The translations under genes and the position numbers were made by a program. Positions 1-8,408 of a stretch of DNA of 64,000 nucleotides are shown piece by piece (position 1 is the first letter of the stretch; each line of letters begins with the position of its first letter). The notes under the pieces are model-generated. The model searched no databases, had not been told where the DNA came from, and saw only the letters and a program-made list of their open reading frames with translations. This DNA comes from Streptomyces sp. NBC_00224 (GTDB lineage: Bacteria; Actinomycetota; Actinomycetes; Streptomycetales; Streptomycetaceae): positions 4,436,501 to 4,500,500 of the forward strand of contig NZ_CP108106.1 of the NCBI RefSeq assembly GCF_041435195.1. Reading direction: 5' to 3'.

Positions 1-1
1 C

Positions 2-2386
2 GCGGCGCTGCTGCGCGCCCGGCCCGATCTGCTCACTCCCGTACCGAACGATCTGACCCAGCTGGCCACCCGGGCCGGGACGCGGGCTTCTGTCGTACGG
101 GCGCTGGAGCGGCTGGACCGGTTCGCGCTGCAGACCGCGCAGGCCCTGGCCGTGGCGCCGGACCCGGCGCCGTATCCCGTGCTGCTCGCGCTGCTGGCGG
201 GGGACGAGGGTGACTCCGCCGTCGAAGGCGCGCTGCCCGGGGCCCTCGCGGGGCTGCGGGAGCAGGCGCTCGTGTGGGGGTCCGACGAGCAGTTGCGGCT
301 GGTGCGCACCGCCCGCGAGCTGCTGGCGCCCTCCCCCGCGCACCCCTCCCCCACCGGCCTGGGCCCGACCGTCGCCGAGGCCACGGCCGGGATGTCGCCG
401 GGGCGGGTGCAGGAGATCCTGCGGACAGCGGGGCTGTCCGCCACCCACGATCCGGTCTCCGCCTTCGCCGCGCTGACCTCGCTCTTCACCGACCGGGCAC
501 GGATGTCGGCGCTCCTGGACACCGCCCCGCCGGAGGCGCTCGCGGTGCTCGACCGGCTGGTGTGGGGGCCGCCGTACGGGGAGGTGTCGGCGGATCCGGC
601 GCCGCCGGTGCGCTGGCTGCGCGATCACGGGCTGCTGCTGCCGACGTCGGCGCGCACGGTCGTCCTGCCGCGCGAGGTGGCCCTGCATCTGCGCGCCGGG
701 CGCGCACACCGGGCGCCCGAGCCGGTGGCGCCCGCCGTCGCGCCGGCCCGGGAGTACCGGCCGCAGGTGGTGGACTCGGCTGCGGCGGGCCAGGCCCTGA
801 CCGCGCTGACCATGGTCGAGGACCTGCTGGCCGAGTGGAACGAGGGCGGTCCCGCCGTGCTGCGCGCGGGCGGCCTGAGCGTGCGCGACCTGAAGCGGAC
901 GGCGGCGGCGCTCGACACCACCGAGCAGACGGCCGCTTTCTGGCTCGAACTCGCCTATGCGGCCGGTCTTTTGGCGTCGGACGGGGAGGCGGAGGAGCGG
1001 TACGCACCGACGCCCGCGTACGACGACTGGCTGGACCTGCCGCCCGCCGAGCGCTGGTCGCGCCTCGCCGTCGCATGGCTCACCGCGACCCGTACGCCGG
1101 GCCTGGTGGGCGGTCAGGACGCCCGGGCCCGCACCCTGGCGGCCCTCGGCCCCGATCTGGACCGCTCCCCGGCCCCGGAAGTGCGCCACCGCGTACTCGC
1201 CCTGCTCGCGCGGCTGCCCGAAGGGACCGCGCCCGACCCGGAGACGCTGCTCGCCCGGCTGCGCTGGGAACACCCGACCCGCACCGGGCCCGACGACCTG
1301 CGGCCCCGGCTCGCCCAATGGACGCTGGCAGAGGCCGAGTTGCTGGGCGTGACCGGCCGGGGTGCGCTGGCCGCGCACGGGCGGGCGCTGCTCGCCCCGG
1401 GCGGCGACACCCCCTCCCGTACAGGCGTCACCCCGCTCCTCGGCCTCGCGGCCGCCGCCGCGCTCGCGCCGCACCTGCCCGAGCCCGTCGACCACGTGCT
1501 GCTCCAGGCCGACCTGACCGCCGTCGCGCCCGGCCCGCTGCGCCGCCCGCTCGCCGCGACGCTGAACGTGCTGGCGGACATCGAGTCGAAGGGCGGCGCG
1601 ACGGTGTACCGGTTCACGCCCGCCTCGGTGCGCCGCGCGCTGGACGCCGGGCAGGCGGCCTCCGACCTGCACGCCTTCCTGGCCGCGCACAGCGCCACGC
1701 CCGTGCCGCAGCCGCTCAGCTACCTCATCGACGACGTGGCCCGCCGCCACGGGCACCTCCGGGTCGGCGCCGCCTCGGCGTATGTGCGCTGCGACGACGA
1801 CGCGCTCCTGGACGAGATCGTCGCGGACAAGCGGTCGGCCGGGCTGCGGCTGCGCCGGCTCGCCCCGACCGTCCTGGCCGCGCAGGCCGACCCCGCCGCC
1901 CTCCTCGACGGCTTGCGCGCGATGGGCTACGCCCCGGCCGCCGAGTCCGCCGAGGGCGATGTGGTGATCCACCGCGCCGACACCCGCCGCACCCCGCCCC
2001 GTACCGCTCCTGCCCCCGTACCGGAGGGCCCGCCGCTGCCCGACGAGACGCTCCTCGGCGCGGCGGTCCGGGCGATCCGGGCGGGCGACGAGGCCGCCAC
2101 GGTCGTACGCAAGGAGCAGCCGCACGCCGCCCCCGCCGAGCCGGGCGGGCTGCCGCGCACCACCGCGGCCGAGACCCTGGCCACCGTCCAGGCCGCCGTG
2201 CTGACCGGCTCGGCGCTGTGGATCGGCTACGTCAACGCGGACGGCGCGGCCAGCCAGCGGGTGATCGCACCGGTGCGGGTGGAGGGCGGCTTCGTGACGG
2301 CGTACGACCACACGGCCGACGAGGTCCGCACCTACCCCCTGCACCGGATCACGGGCGTCGCGGAGCTGGCGGACGACCCGGCGTGA
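2..2386 (+). CDS. Helicase-associated (XPB/Ssl2 N-terminal-like) protein, 5' partial
   Basis: The frame is already open at base 2, so the N-terminus lies outside the window; 794 codons remain before TGA at 2384-2386. Visible features are an N-proximal RPDLLTPVP segment typical of the actinobacterial helicase C-terminal-domain/XPB-associated family, long Ala/Leu/Arg-rich helical repeats in the middle, and a C-terminal WYL-like stretch (SALWIGYVNADG through PLHRITGV). There is no Walker A motif, so it is not itself a helicase. In Streptomyces this family normally lies directly upstream of the XPB helicase; here two foreign-looking genes separate them. The family role is inferred as an accessory factor of XPB in DNA repair. 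Family assignment is firm, function is not. Confidence 0.85.
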   Translation, partial: AALLRARPDLLTPVPNDLTQLATRAGTRASVVRALERLDRFALQTAQALAVAPDPAPYPVLLALLAGDEGDSAVEGALPGALAGLREQALVWGSDEQLRLVRTARELLAPSPAHPSPTGLGPTVAEATAGMSPGRVQEILRTAGLSATHDPVSAFAALTSLFTDRARMSALLDTAPPEALAVLDRLVWGPPYGEVSADPAPPVRWLRDHGLLLPTSARTVVLPREVALHLRAGRAHRAPEPVAPAVAPAREYRPQVVDSAAAGQALTALTMVEDLLAEWNEGGPAVLRAGGLSVRDLKRTAAALDTTEQTAAFWLELAYAAGLLASDGEAEERYAPTPAYDDWLDLPPAERWSRLAVAWLTATRTPGLVGGQDARARTLAALGPDLDRSPAPEVRHRVLALLARLPEGTAPDPETLLARLRWEHPTRTGPDDLRPRLAQWTLAEAELLGVTGRGALAAHGRALLAPGGDTPSRTGVTPLLGLAAAAALAPHLPEPVDHVLLQADLTAVAPGPLRRPLAATLNVLADIESKGGATVYRFTPASVRRALDAGQAASDLHAFLAAHSATPVPQPLSYLIDDVARRHGHLRVGAASAYVRCDDDALLDEIVADKRSAGLRLRRLAPTVLAAQADPAALLDGLRAMGYAPAAESAEGDVVIHRADTRRTPPRTAPAPVPEGPPLPDETLLGAAVRAIRAGDEAATVVRKEQPHAAPAEPGGLPRTTAAETLATVQAAVLTGSALWIGYVNADGAASQRVIAPVRVEGGFVTAYDHTADEVRTYPLHRITGVAELADDPA

Positions 2387-2411
2387 GCGGACGGCCCTGG
2401 CCACGTTCGGC

Positions 2412-2432
2412 TGAGGCAGCCTGGAGGTTTGG
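2412..2432 (+). repeat. Left copy of 21-bp imperfect direct repeat flanking the inserted cassette
   Basis: TGAGGCA, two differing bases, then CTGGAGGTTTGG. It recurs at 6588-6608 with 19 of 21 bases identical. The two copies bracket the two lower-GC genes at 2549-6576, and the right copy lies in the XPB leader. Confidence 0.75.
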
Positions 2433-2548
2433 TCGCCTCCACGTACACACCCTCAAGTCAGAGGATTCTCAGCCTACTTGTCAAGGTTTGCTGGGATCCC
2501 ACAACCGAGCCCGGCGCGATGCGCCATCCTTGTCCCGGGGAGGGCGAG

Positions 2549-4192
2549 GTGGGCAAAGCATCGAGGAAAAAGCAGGAACGGCGATCATGGAGGGCAGCGC
2601 CCGGCGTCATCGCCGCAGCCACTGAGAGCGACCCTCAGGACCTCGGGGGCGCGGCTCTCAGAGCCCTGCTCGACTCGAACGCACCCGGCGACCTGAGTCT
2701 GGCCGGCGCTTACGCATTCGGCTACCTAGCGCTCGCAGAGGCTCAGCTCGAAGGGGACGCACCAGGCTGGTACAACGAGACCGACCCGCTCGACGCGCTG
2801 TTCCTGGGTACTGTCTGGCCGAGAACCTTCATCGACGCTCTGGAGTTCGCCAACGCGCGCGATGCCTGGCTGCGCCTCCTGCAGGGCACCGCGCACGGCA
2901 AAGGCATCCGTCGTTTCGTCCGTGAGGCCGTCTCAGCAAGCGAGGAGCTGCGGATCCCGGTGGACGACGGGAGGCTGATGCTGGCTCTCAGAGCCCGACT
3001 CGAAGCGGCTGGACTCGATAGACGCCGCCTGCCCCGGCGACTGCTGCCCAAGGCGGCCCTTCAGAGCTGCCGCGCGGTGTCTGGGCCGTCTCTGGATCTG
3101 CGGCTCCCCGACCTGCCGGAGGACACACAGGAGCGGGTCAGGCGGTTCTGGAAGGACGCGGTGGAGGAGCCGTGGGCCGATGCCACGCCCAAGAACATTC
3201 TCCGCGATGGGCTGCGCCGGTTCCACGACGCCGGGCTGCCGGTGGAACAAGAATCCGCAGTGCTGCTGCCGGCCCTGTATGCGGCGCTCCTGACCAAGCC
3301 CGGCGAACTTGTGGAGGACATGGGCGAGCACGCCTCGGCGTGGGCGCTCTCCCTGGACGAGGCATCGTCACTAGTGCCGGTGCTCGACATCCTCCTTGTC
3401 GCTCCCGAGCTGGAGATGCCCGTCGCCGAGACTCTCGGGCGTCTCTTTGCCGTGCCCGCGTTCACCGAGCCGATCCCCTCCGAAGCCCTGCTCTGGACCA
3501 GCTCTCCGGGTCTCGCTCTCTTACGCCTGGCCTTCGCGCTGGGCATTACTGAGGTGTCCACGCTGGGAGGGCCAGTCACGCCGGACCTGCTGGACTGGGT
3601 GGGTATGCACGCCAGAATGCGGCTGAGCGCCACAGCTCGTGAGAGCGCCGACGACTTCGGCGAGACGGGCAGTACTGACGGTATCGAAGGCACGCAGGAA
3701 GAGTCGGACGAGCGATGGGTCGAGCGGCGTAGGGCCGTACGCGAGGCGGTGCTGCACAAGGTCCGCAAGAAGTCTGGCGGGACCGCCACGCGACGTCGAT
3801 TCGACCATCCCGTCGAGCGCATCTGGAACGCGGACGGCAGTTCCGTCGTGCGAATATCGACCGCCACTCCGCACGGACGGATGATGCGTGAAGCCATGGA
3901 AGGCCAACTGGACGCCTTCCGCGAAAAGTTCGGCCGCGATCCAGGGCCGGACGATCCTCTGGTATTCGACCCCGACGCCGACGAGCCCACTCCTCTTACC
4001 AACGAGTACTTCGGCGACATGATGTCGGACATGGCGGAGCTCGCGGCCGAGATGGGCATCGACCCCGCGTTCTTCCACGCCTGGCGCGAAGTCGGGTACT
4101 TGGTCACCGAGGCAAACAGAGGCATGTTCACCACCGCCGAGGTGCTCGCCTTCAGCAGGGCCCTCGCTCGATACCGGCAGGCCGGAAAATGA
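2549..4192 (+). CDS. Uncharacterised 547-aa protein, first gene of inserted cassette
   Basis: Start chosen at GTG 2549, after a purine-rich GGGGAGGGCGAG, giving a basic N-terminus GKASRKKQERR; an upstream in-frame ATG at 2429 would add an unlikely leader inside the flanking repeat. The middle is alpha-helical and Leu/Ala-rich with no membrane segment. The C-terminal third holds a basic stretch (RRRAVREAVLHKVRKK) and an acidic, proline-containing FGRDPGPDDPLVFDPDAD at about residues 461-478, which I recall in Streptomyces hypothetical proteins but cannot assign. Its stop overlaps the next gene's start (ATGA, 4189-4192), so the two are probably translationally coupled. Base composition is visibly less GC-rich than the flanking helicase genes. 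I do not recognise a function; a partner or effector for the downstream STAND ATPase is an inference from context. Confidence 0.75.
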   Translation: MGKASRKKQERRSWRAAPGVIAAATESDPQDLGGAALRALLDSNAPGDLSLAGAYAFGYLALAEAQLEGDAPGWYNETDPLDALFLGTVWPRTFIDALEFANARDAWLRLLQGTAHGKGIRRFVREAVSASEELRIPVDDGRLMLALRARLEAAGLDRRRLPRRLLPKAALQSCRAVSGPSLDLRLPDLPEDTQERVRRFWKDAVEEPWADATPKNILRDGLRRFHDAGLPVEQESAVLLPALYAALLTKPGELVEDMGEHASAWALSLDEASSLVPVLDILLVAPELEMPVAETLGRLFAVPAFTEPIPSEALLWTSSPGLALLRLAFALGITEVSTLGGPVTPDLLDWVGMHARMRLSATARESADDFGETGSTDGIEGTQEESDERWVERRRAVREAVLHKVRKKSGGTATRRRFDHPVERIWNADGSSVVRISTATPHGRMMREAMEGQLDAFREKFGRDPGPDDPLVFDPDADEPTPLTNEYFGDMMSDMAELAAEMGIDPAFFHAWREVGYLVTEANRGMFTTAEVLAFSRALARYRQAGK

Positions 4193-6576
4193 CCGGCAGC
4201 GCCGAGGGCCACACCAGCGGAGGCGTGTTCTTCAACGTCGCCATCCAGGGGCGGAGCATCACCCTTACACTCCCGGACCGCCCGGACCTCACACGCGCCG
4301 GAATTCCCCGGGAATCGGCGAACTTCGCAGGGCGCCGCACCGAGTTGGAACAGGTACTCGCCGCCTTGGCGCCGACAGCGCAGGACAAGACGGCAGGCAC
4401 TGTGGTGGTGAGCGGGCTCGCCGGAACAGGCAAGACCGAGCTCGTGCTCCAAGCCGCCCGCCAAGCGCTGCGAGAAGGGAGCTGGTTCCCCGGCGGGGCC
4501 CTCTTCGTCGACCTGCACGGCTACGGCACAGAGGCCAAGGTGTCACCGAAGCAGGCGCTCGGCACCCTCCTGCGGGCACTCGGCATCCCCCCGGAACATA
4601 TTCCTCCCAGGGTCGAGGAACGGGCACTCATCTACCGGTCCGCGCTCGGTGCACTTGCGGCTGCCGGGCGACGGGTCCTGGTTGTCCTGGACGACGTACC
4701 AGCGACCGGCAAGATCCGCCACCTCATGCCGAGCGCCGGGAGCGCCGCAACGCTCGTGTCCTCTCGGCACTCGCTCTCGGAACTGGACGCCCTGGCGCTG
4801 ACCTTGCGGGAGCTGCCCGCCGCCGAGGGGCGGGAGCTGCTGGGCAACGCCCTCCGCGCTGCTCTGCCCAAGGACTCGCGGGTGGCCGACGAGGCTGCTG
4901 AGGCCGACCGGCTCGTCGCGCTGTGCGGCGGCCTGCCACTGGCACTGCGCATCCTGGCCTCACTGCTCGTGGACACACCGACCCGGCCCCTGTCCCATCT
5001 CCGCCTGGACCTCGAGGACACACATTCCAGGCTCTCTGTGCTGAGCCGGGGAAAACGCGCCGTGACAGCGGCCTTCGAGCTGTCCTACCGTAGGCTCACC
5101 AAGGGTCAGGCCAAGCTCTTCCGACTGATATCGCTGCATCCCGGGCCTGACTTCTCTACCGAGGCTACGGCCCAGTTGTGCGGCAAAAGCGTTGAGGAAA
5201 CCGAACGGCTCCTGCTGGCCCTGGCTCACCGGTACCTGGTCGAGCCACGAGAACCGTCCGGCCGCTGGCAGCTGCACAGTCTCGTACGCCTCTACTCCCG
5301 GGAACGGCTGTCGTCGGGCAACGACTCCTGGGCTATGAGCGTCAGCCACCTGCTTGCCCACTTGCACGAGATGGCCACTCTGGCGTGTGAAACGCTCTTC
5401 GCCCCCGTGGCACTGCGGCGCACGGAGCAGCCCTTCTTCACCGATCGAGCCAAGACGCTCGTGTGGCTGGAGGCCGAGCGACACACTCTGGTCGCAGCCA
5501 CCATCTGGGCTCACGCAGCCGACGACGATCTGATGTGTGTGGCCCTGGCGGTGCCCGTCTCGAAATTCCTCATAGAAATGCGTTACCTGGAGGAAGCCGA
5601 AGCGGTCCTTACCGCAGGCATCTGGTCGAGTCCTCGACGGAAGGACGGTTTTCGCGAAGCTGCCTTACTGAGCTCCCTCGGCCTAGTGCTTCGAGACATG
5701 CGCAAGCTGAAAAAATCTGCCCATGCGCACTACAAGGCCATCAAGATCTGTCAGAAGCCCAAGAAGCGCCACGCCTTGGCCGGCGCGCTGAACAATCTCG
5801 GGCTCTCGCTCCACGAGCAGCGCAAATTCGAACAGGCCGTGGCGGCACACACCGAAGCTGCCCAGCTTTCCAAGCGAGGCGGTGACTGGCTCGGAGTAGC
5901 GAGTGCACTCAGCAATACCGGCGAGACTCTGACCGAGCTGGACCGCAACGACGAGGCTTCCCGCGCCTTCCGCGAGGCCGCGAAGATCTTCTGGGCTTTC
6001 GGAGACCAGCACGGCTACGCCCAAGCCCTGGGCGGCCTCGCCAAGGTGAGGCGCAGCGACGGAAAAGCCAAGCAGGCCGTGGCGCTCCACAAACGCGCGC
6101 TCGGCGTAGCCGATGGCCTGCTCTTTCCACATGAGAGGGCGGTTGAGCTGTGCAACTTCGCCAGCGCGCTGACCGCTACCGGACAGTTCGAAGCGGCTCT
6201 CGCCGCTCAGCAGGAGGCACTGAGCACCTTTCAGCGCCTGGGTGACCTCTGCGGGAAGGCGATGACGTTGGGCAACATGGCTCTCGTTCGCCAGCAGCAG
6301 AGCAAGTGGAACAAGGCCACAAGGCTGCACACCCTCGCCCTGGAGGCATTCCTCGAAGGGAGGAACGATCACGGCGTGGCCTCAGAGCTCAAGAATCTCG
6401 GCTGCACACTTCTCCAGCAGGGCCGCAATGCTGAGGCCCTGGAGAATCTGGAGCTCGCCACCGACCTGTACCACCAGGCCGGCAATACGAAGGCGGCCAT
6501 GGACACGCTCGACTTCGTCGACCAGGTGAGAAGGCAGATCGGAACCGGGATGCGACCCGTCGAGAGCCGGATGTAA
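4189..6576 (+). CDS. NB-ARC/TPR STAND-type NTPase (795 aa)
   Basis: N-terminal segment GGVFFNVAIQGRSITLTLP (residues ~9-27) is a conserved element seen in many actinobacterial NB-ARC/TPR proteins. A P-loop GLAGTGKTE follows at ~76-84, Walker B RVLVVLDDV at ~160-168, TLVSSRHSL at ~188 and the GLPLALRIL helical motif at ~247, giving a complete NB-ARC ATPase. From ~485 to the end there are about seven tetratricopeptide repeats (ALNNLGLSLHEQ, ALSNTGETLTEL, ASELKNLGCTLLQQ). There is no N-terminal DNA-binding domain as in SARP/AfsR proteins. STAND ATPases are signal-transducing switches in regulation, programmed death or antiphage defence. The four-base overlap with the upstream gene suggests a two-component system. 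Lower GC than the neighbours supports transfer. The family call is firm; the role is inference. Confidence 0.88.
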   Translation: MTGSAEGHTSGGVFFNVAIQGRSITLTLPDRPDLTRAGIPRESANFAGRRTELEQVLAALAPTAQDKTAGTVVVSGLAGTGKTELVLQAARQALREGSWFPGGALFVDLHGYGTEAKVSPKQALGTLLRALGIPPEHIPPRVEERALIYRSALGALAAAGRRVLVVLDDVPATGKIRHLMPSAGSAATLVSSRHSLSELDALALTLRELPAAEGRELLGNALRAALPKDSRVADEAAEADRLVALCGGLPLALRILASLLVDTPTRPLSHLRLDLEDTHSRLSVLSRGKRAVTAAFELSYRRLTKGQAKLFRLISLHPGPDFSTEATAQLCGKSVEETERLLLALAHRYLVEPREPSGRWQLHSLVRLYSRERLSSGNDSWAMSVSHLLAHLHEMATLACETLFAPVALRRTEQPFFTDRAKTLVWLEAERHTLVAATIWAHAADDDLMCVALAVPVSKFLIEMRYLEEAEAVLTAGIWSSPRRKDGFREAALLSSLGLVLRDMRKLKKSAHAHYKAIKICQKPKKRHALAGALNNLGLSLHEQRKFEQAVAAHTEAAQLSKRGGDWLGVASALSNTGETLTELDRNDEASRAFREAAKIFWAFGDQHGYAQALGGLAKVRRSDGKAKQAVALHKRALGVADGLLFPHERAVELCNFASALTATGQFEAALAAQQEALSTFQRLGDLCGKAMTLGNMALVRQQQSKWNKATRLHTLALEAFLEGRNDHGVASELKNLGCTLLQQGRNAEALENLELATDLYHQAGNTKAAMDTLDFVDQVRRQIGTGMRPVESRM

Positions 6577-6587
6577 TCACGCGTGCA

Positions 6588-6608
6588 TGAGGCACACTGG
6601 AGGTTTGG
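6588..6608 (+). repeat. Right copy of 21-bp imperfect direct repeat flanking the inserted cassette
   Basis: Matches 2412-2432 at 19 of 21 positions and lies 24 bases upstream of the XPB start. It may be an integration or recombination scar, or a duplicated piece of the original XPB leader. Confidence 0.75.
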
Positions 6609-6631
6609 CACCTGCGGAGGGATGTAGGTAC

Positions 6632-8281
6632 GTGAACGGGCCACTGATCGTCCAGTCGGACAAGACCCTGCTCCTGGAAGTCGACCATGAGCAGGCCGGC
6701 GCCTGCCGCCGGGCCATCGCGCCGTTCGCGGAGCTGGAGCGGGCGCCGGAGCACATCCACACCTACCGGCTGACCCCGCTCGGGCTGTGGAACGCGCGCG
6801 CGGCCGGACACGACGCCGAGCAGGTCGTGGACGCGCTCGTCGAGTTCTCCCGCTACCCCGTCCCGCACGCCCTGCTCGTCGACGTCGCGGAGACGATGGC
6901 GCGCTACGGACGGCTGACGCTGAGCAAGCACCCCGTCCACGGGCTTGTGCTGACCAGCACCGACCGGCCCGTGCTCGAAGAGATCCTGCGGTCGAAGAAG
7001 GTCGCTCCGCTGGTGGGGGCCAGGCTCGACGCGGACACCGTCGCCGTGCACCCCTCCGAGCGCGGCCAGATCAAGCAGACCCTGCTGAAGCTCGGCTGGC
7101 CCGCCGAGGACCTCGCGGGGTACGTGGACGGCGAGGCGCACCCCATCGAGCTCGCGGAGGACGGCTGGGCGCTGCGGCCGTACCAGAAGCAGGCCGTCGA
7201 GGGGTTCTGGCACGGCGGCTCCGGTGTGGTCGTGCTGCCCTGCGGCGCGGGGAAGACGCTGGTCGGGGCGGGCGCCATGGCGCAGGCCAAGGCGACCACG
7301 CTCATCCTCGTGACCAATACCGTCTCGGCCCGGCAGTGGAAGCACGAGCTGGTCAAGCGCACCTCGCTGACCGAGGACGAGATCGGCGAGTACAGCGGGA
7401 CGAGGAAGGAGATCCGGCCCGTCACCATCGCCACGTACCAGGTGCTCACGACGCGGCGTAAGGGCGTCTATCCGCACCTGGAGCTCTTCGACTCCCGTGA
7501 CTGGGGGCTGATCGTCTACGACGAGGTGCATCTGCTGCCCGCGCCCGTCTTCAAGTTCACCGCCGATCTGCAGGCGCGGCGGCGGCTCGGGCTCACCGCC
7601 ACCCTCGTACGCGAGGACGGGCGCGAGTCGGACGTCTTCTCGCTCATCGGGCCGAAGCGGTTCGACGCGCCGTGGAAGGAGATCGAGGCGCAGGGCTACA
7701 TCGCGCCCGCCGACTGTGTGGAGGTGCGGGTCAATCTGACCGACTCCGAGCGGCTCGCGTACGCGACGGCCGAGGCCGAGGAGAAGTACCGGTTCTGCGC
7801 GACCACCGCCACCAAGCGGAAGGTCACCGAGGCGCTGGTACGGAAGTTCGCGGGCCAGCAGATCCTGGTCATCGGGCAGTACATCGACCAGCTCGACGAG
7901 CTGGGCGAGCATCTGAACGCGCCGGTGATCAAGGGCGAGACGCCCAACGCCCAGCGCGAGAAGCTCTTCGAGTCGTTCCGCCAGGGCGAGATCTCCGTGC
8001 TCGTCGTCTCCAAGGTCGCGAACTTCTCGATCGACCTGCCGGAGGCGACGGTCGCCATCCAGGTGTCCGGCACGTTCGGGTCACGGCAGGAGGAGGCTCA
8101 GCGTCTCGGCCGCGTGCTGCGCCCGAAGGCCGACGGCCACCAGGCGCACTTCTACTCGGTGGTGGCCCGCGACACCCTCGACCAGGACTTCGCGGCCCAT
8201 CGTCAGCGGTTCCTGGCGGAGCAGGGGTACGCGTACCGGATCGTCGATGCGGACGATCTGCTTACGGGGGACTTGGGCTGA
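6632..8281 (+). CDS. DNA repair helicase XPB (549 aa)
   Basis: Superfamily 2 3'-5' DNA helicase of the bacterial XPB family. Walker A PCGAGKTLVGAG lies at ~204, motif II DEVH at ~297, motif III LGLTATLVREDGRE at ~316 and motif VI QRLGRVLRPKADG at ~490; the N-terminal damage-recognition-like region precedes them. The length is normal for actinobacterial XPB. The start is GTG 6632 with GGAGG at 6616-6620; an in-frame ATG at 6587 lies in the flanking repeat and has no ribosome site. The usual upstream partner gene is present but displaced by 4.2 kb. Confidence 0.95.
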   Translation: MNGPLIVQSDKTLLLEVDHEQAGACRRAIAPFAELERAPEHIHTYRLTPLGLWNARAAGHDAEQVVDALVEFSRYPVPHALLVDVAETMARYGRLTLSKHPVHGLVLTSTDRPVLEEILRSKKVAPLVGARLDADTVAVHPSERGQIKQTLLKLGWPAEDLAGYVDGEAHPIELAEDGWALRPYQKQAVEGFWHGGSGVVVLPCGAGKTLVGAGAMAQAKATTLILVTNTVSARQWKHELVKRTSLTEDEIGEYSGTRKEIRPVTIATYQVLTTRRKGVYPHLELFDSRDWGLIVYDEVHLLPAPVFKFTADLQARRRLGLTATLVREDGRESDVFSLIGPKRFDAPWKEIEAQGYIAPADCVEVRVNLTDSERLAYATAEAEEKYRFCATTATKRKVTEALVRKFAGQQILVIGQYIDQLDELGEHLNAPVIKGETPNAQREKLFESFRQGEISVLVVSKVANFSIDLPEATVAIQVSGTFGSRQEEAQRLGRVLRPKADGHQAHFYSVVARDTLDQDFAAHRQRFLAEQGYAYRIVDADDLLTGDLG

Positions 8282-8317
8282 GGTTTGTTTGCCGTCTGCG
8301 GGTGAGTGGTGGGCTGG

Positions 8318-8408
8318 TCGCGCAGTTCCCCGCGCCCCTTAGGTAGTCCGCCGCAGCCGGAGAACCCAGCTCAGCCACAGGCTTTTAGGGGCGCGGGGAA
8401 CTGCGCGA
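8318..8408. repeat. Inverted pair of the Streptomyces GGGGCGCGGGGAACTGCGCG palindrome
   Basis: A minus-oriented copy (8318-8338) and a plus-oriented copy (8388-8408) face each other and could fold into a long hairpin at the convergent ends of the XPB and GT87 genes. The second copy lies inside the GT87 reading frame and supplies its residues VGAGRAVPRAP. A terminator-like role is likely; further copies are listed separately. Confidence 0.9.

Noticed and set aside
274..2625. 783-codon frame overlapping the helicase-associated gene
   Set aside because: Arg/Ala/Gly/Pro-only composition typical of an off-frame shadow in high-GC DNA; the other frame has recognisable domains.
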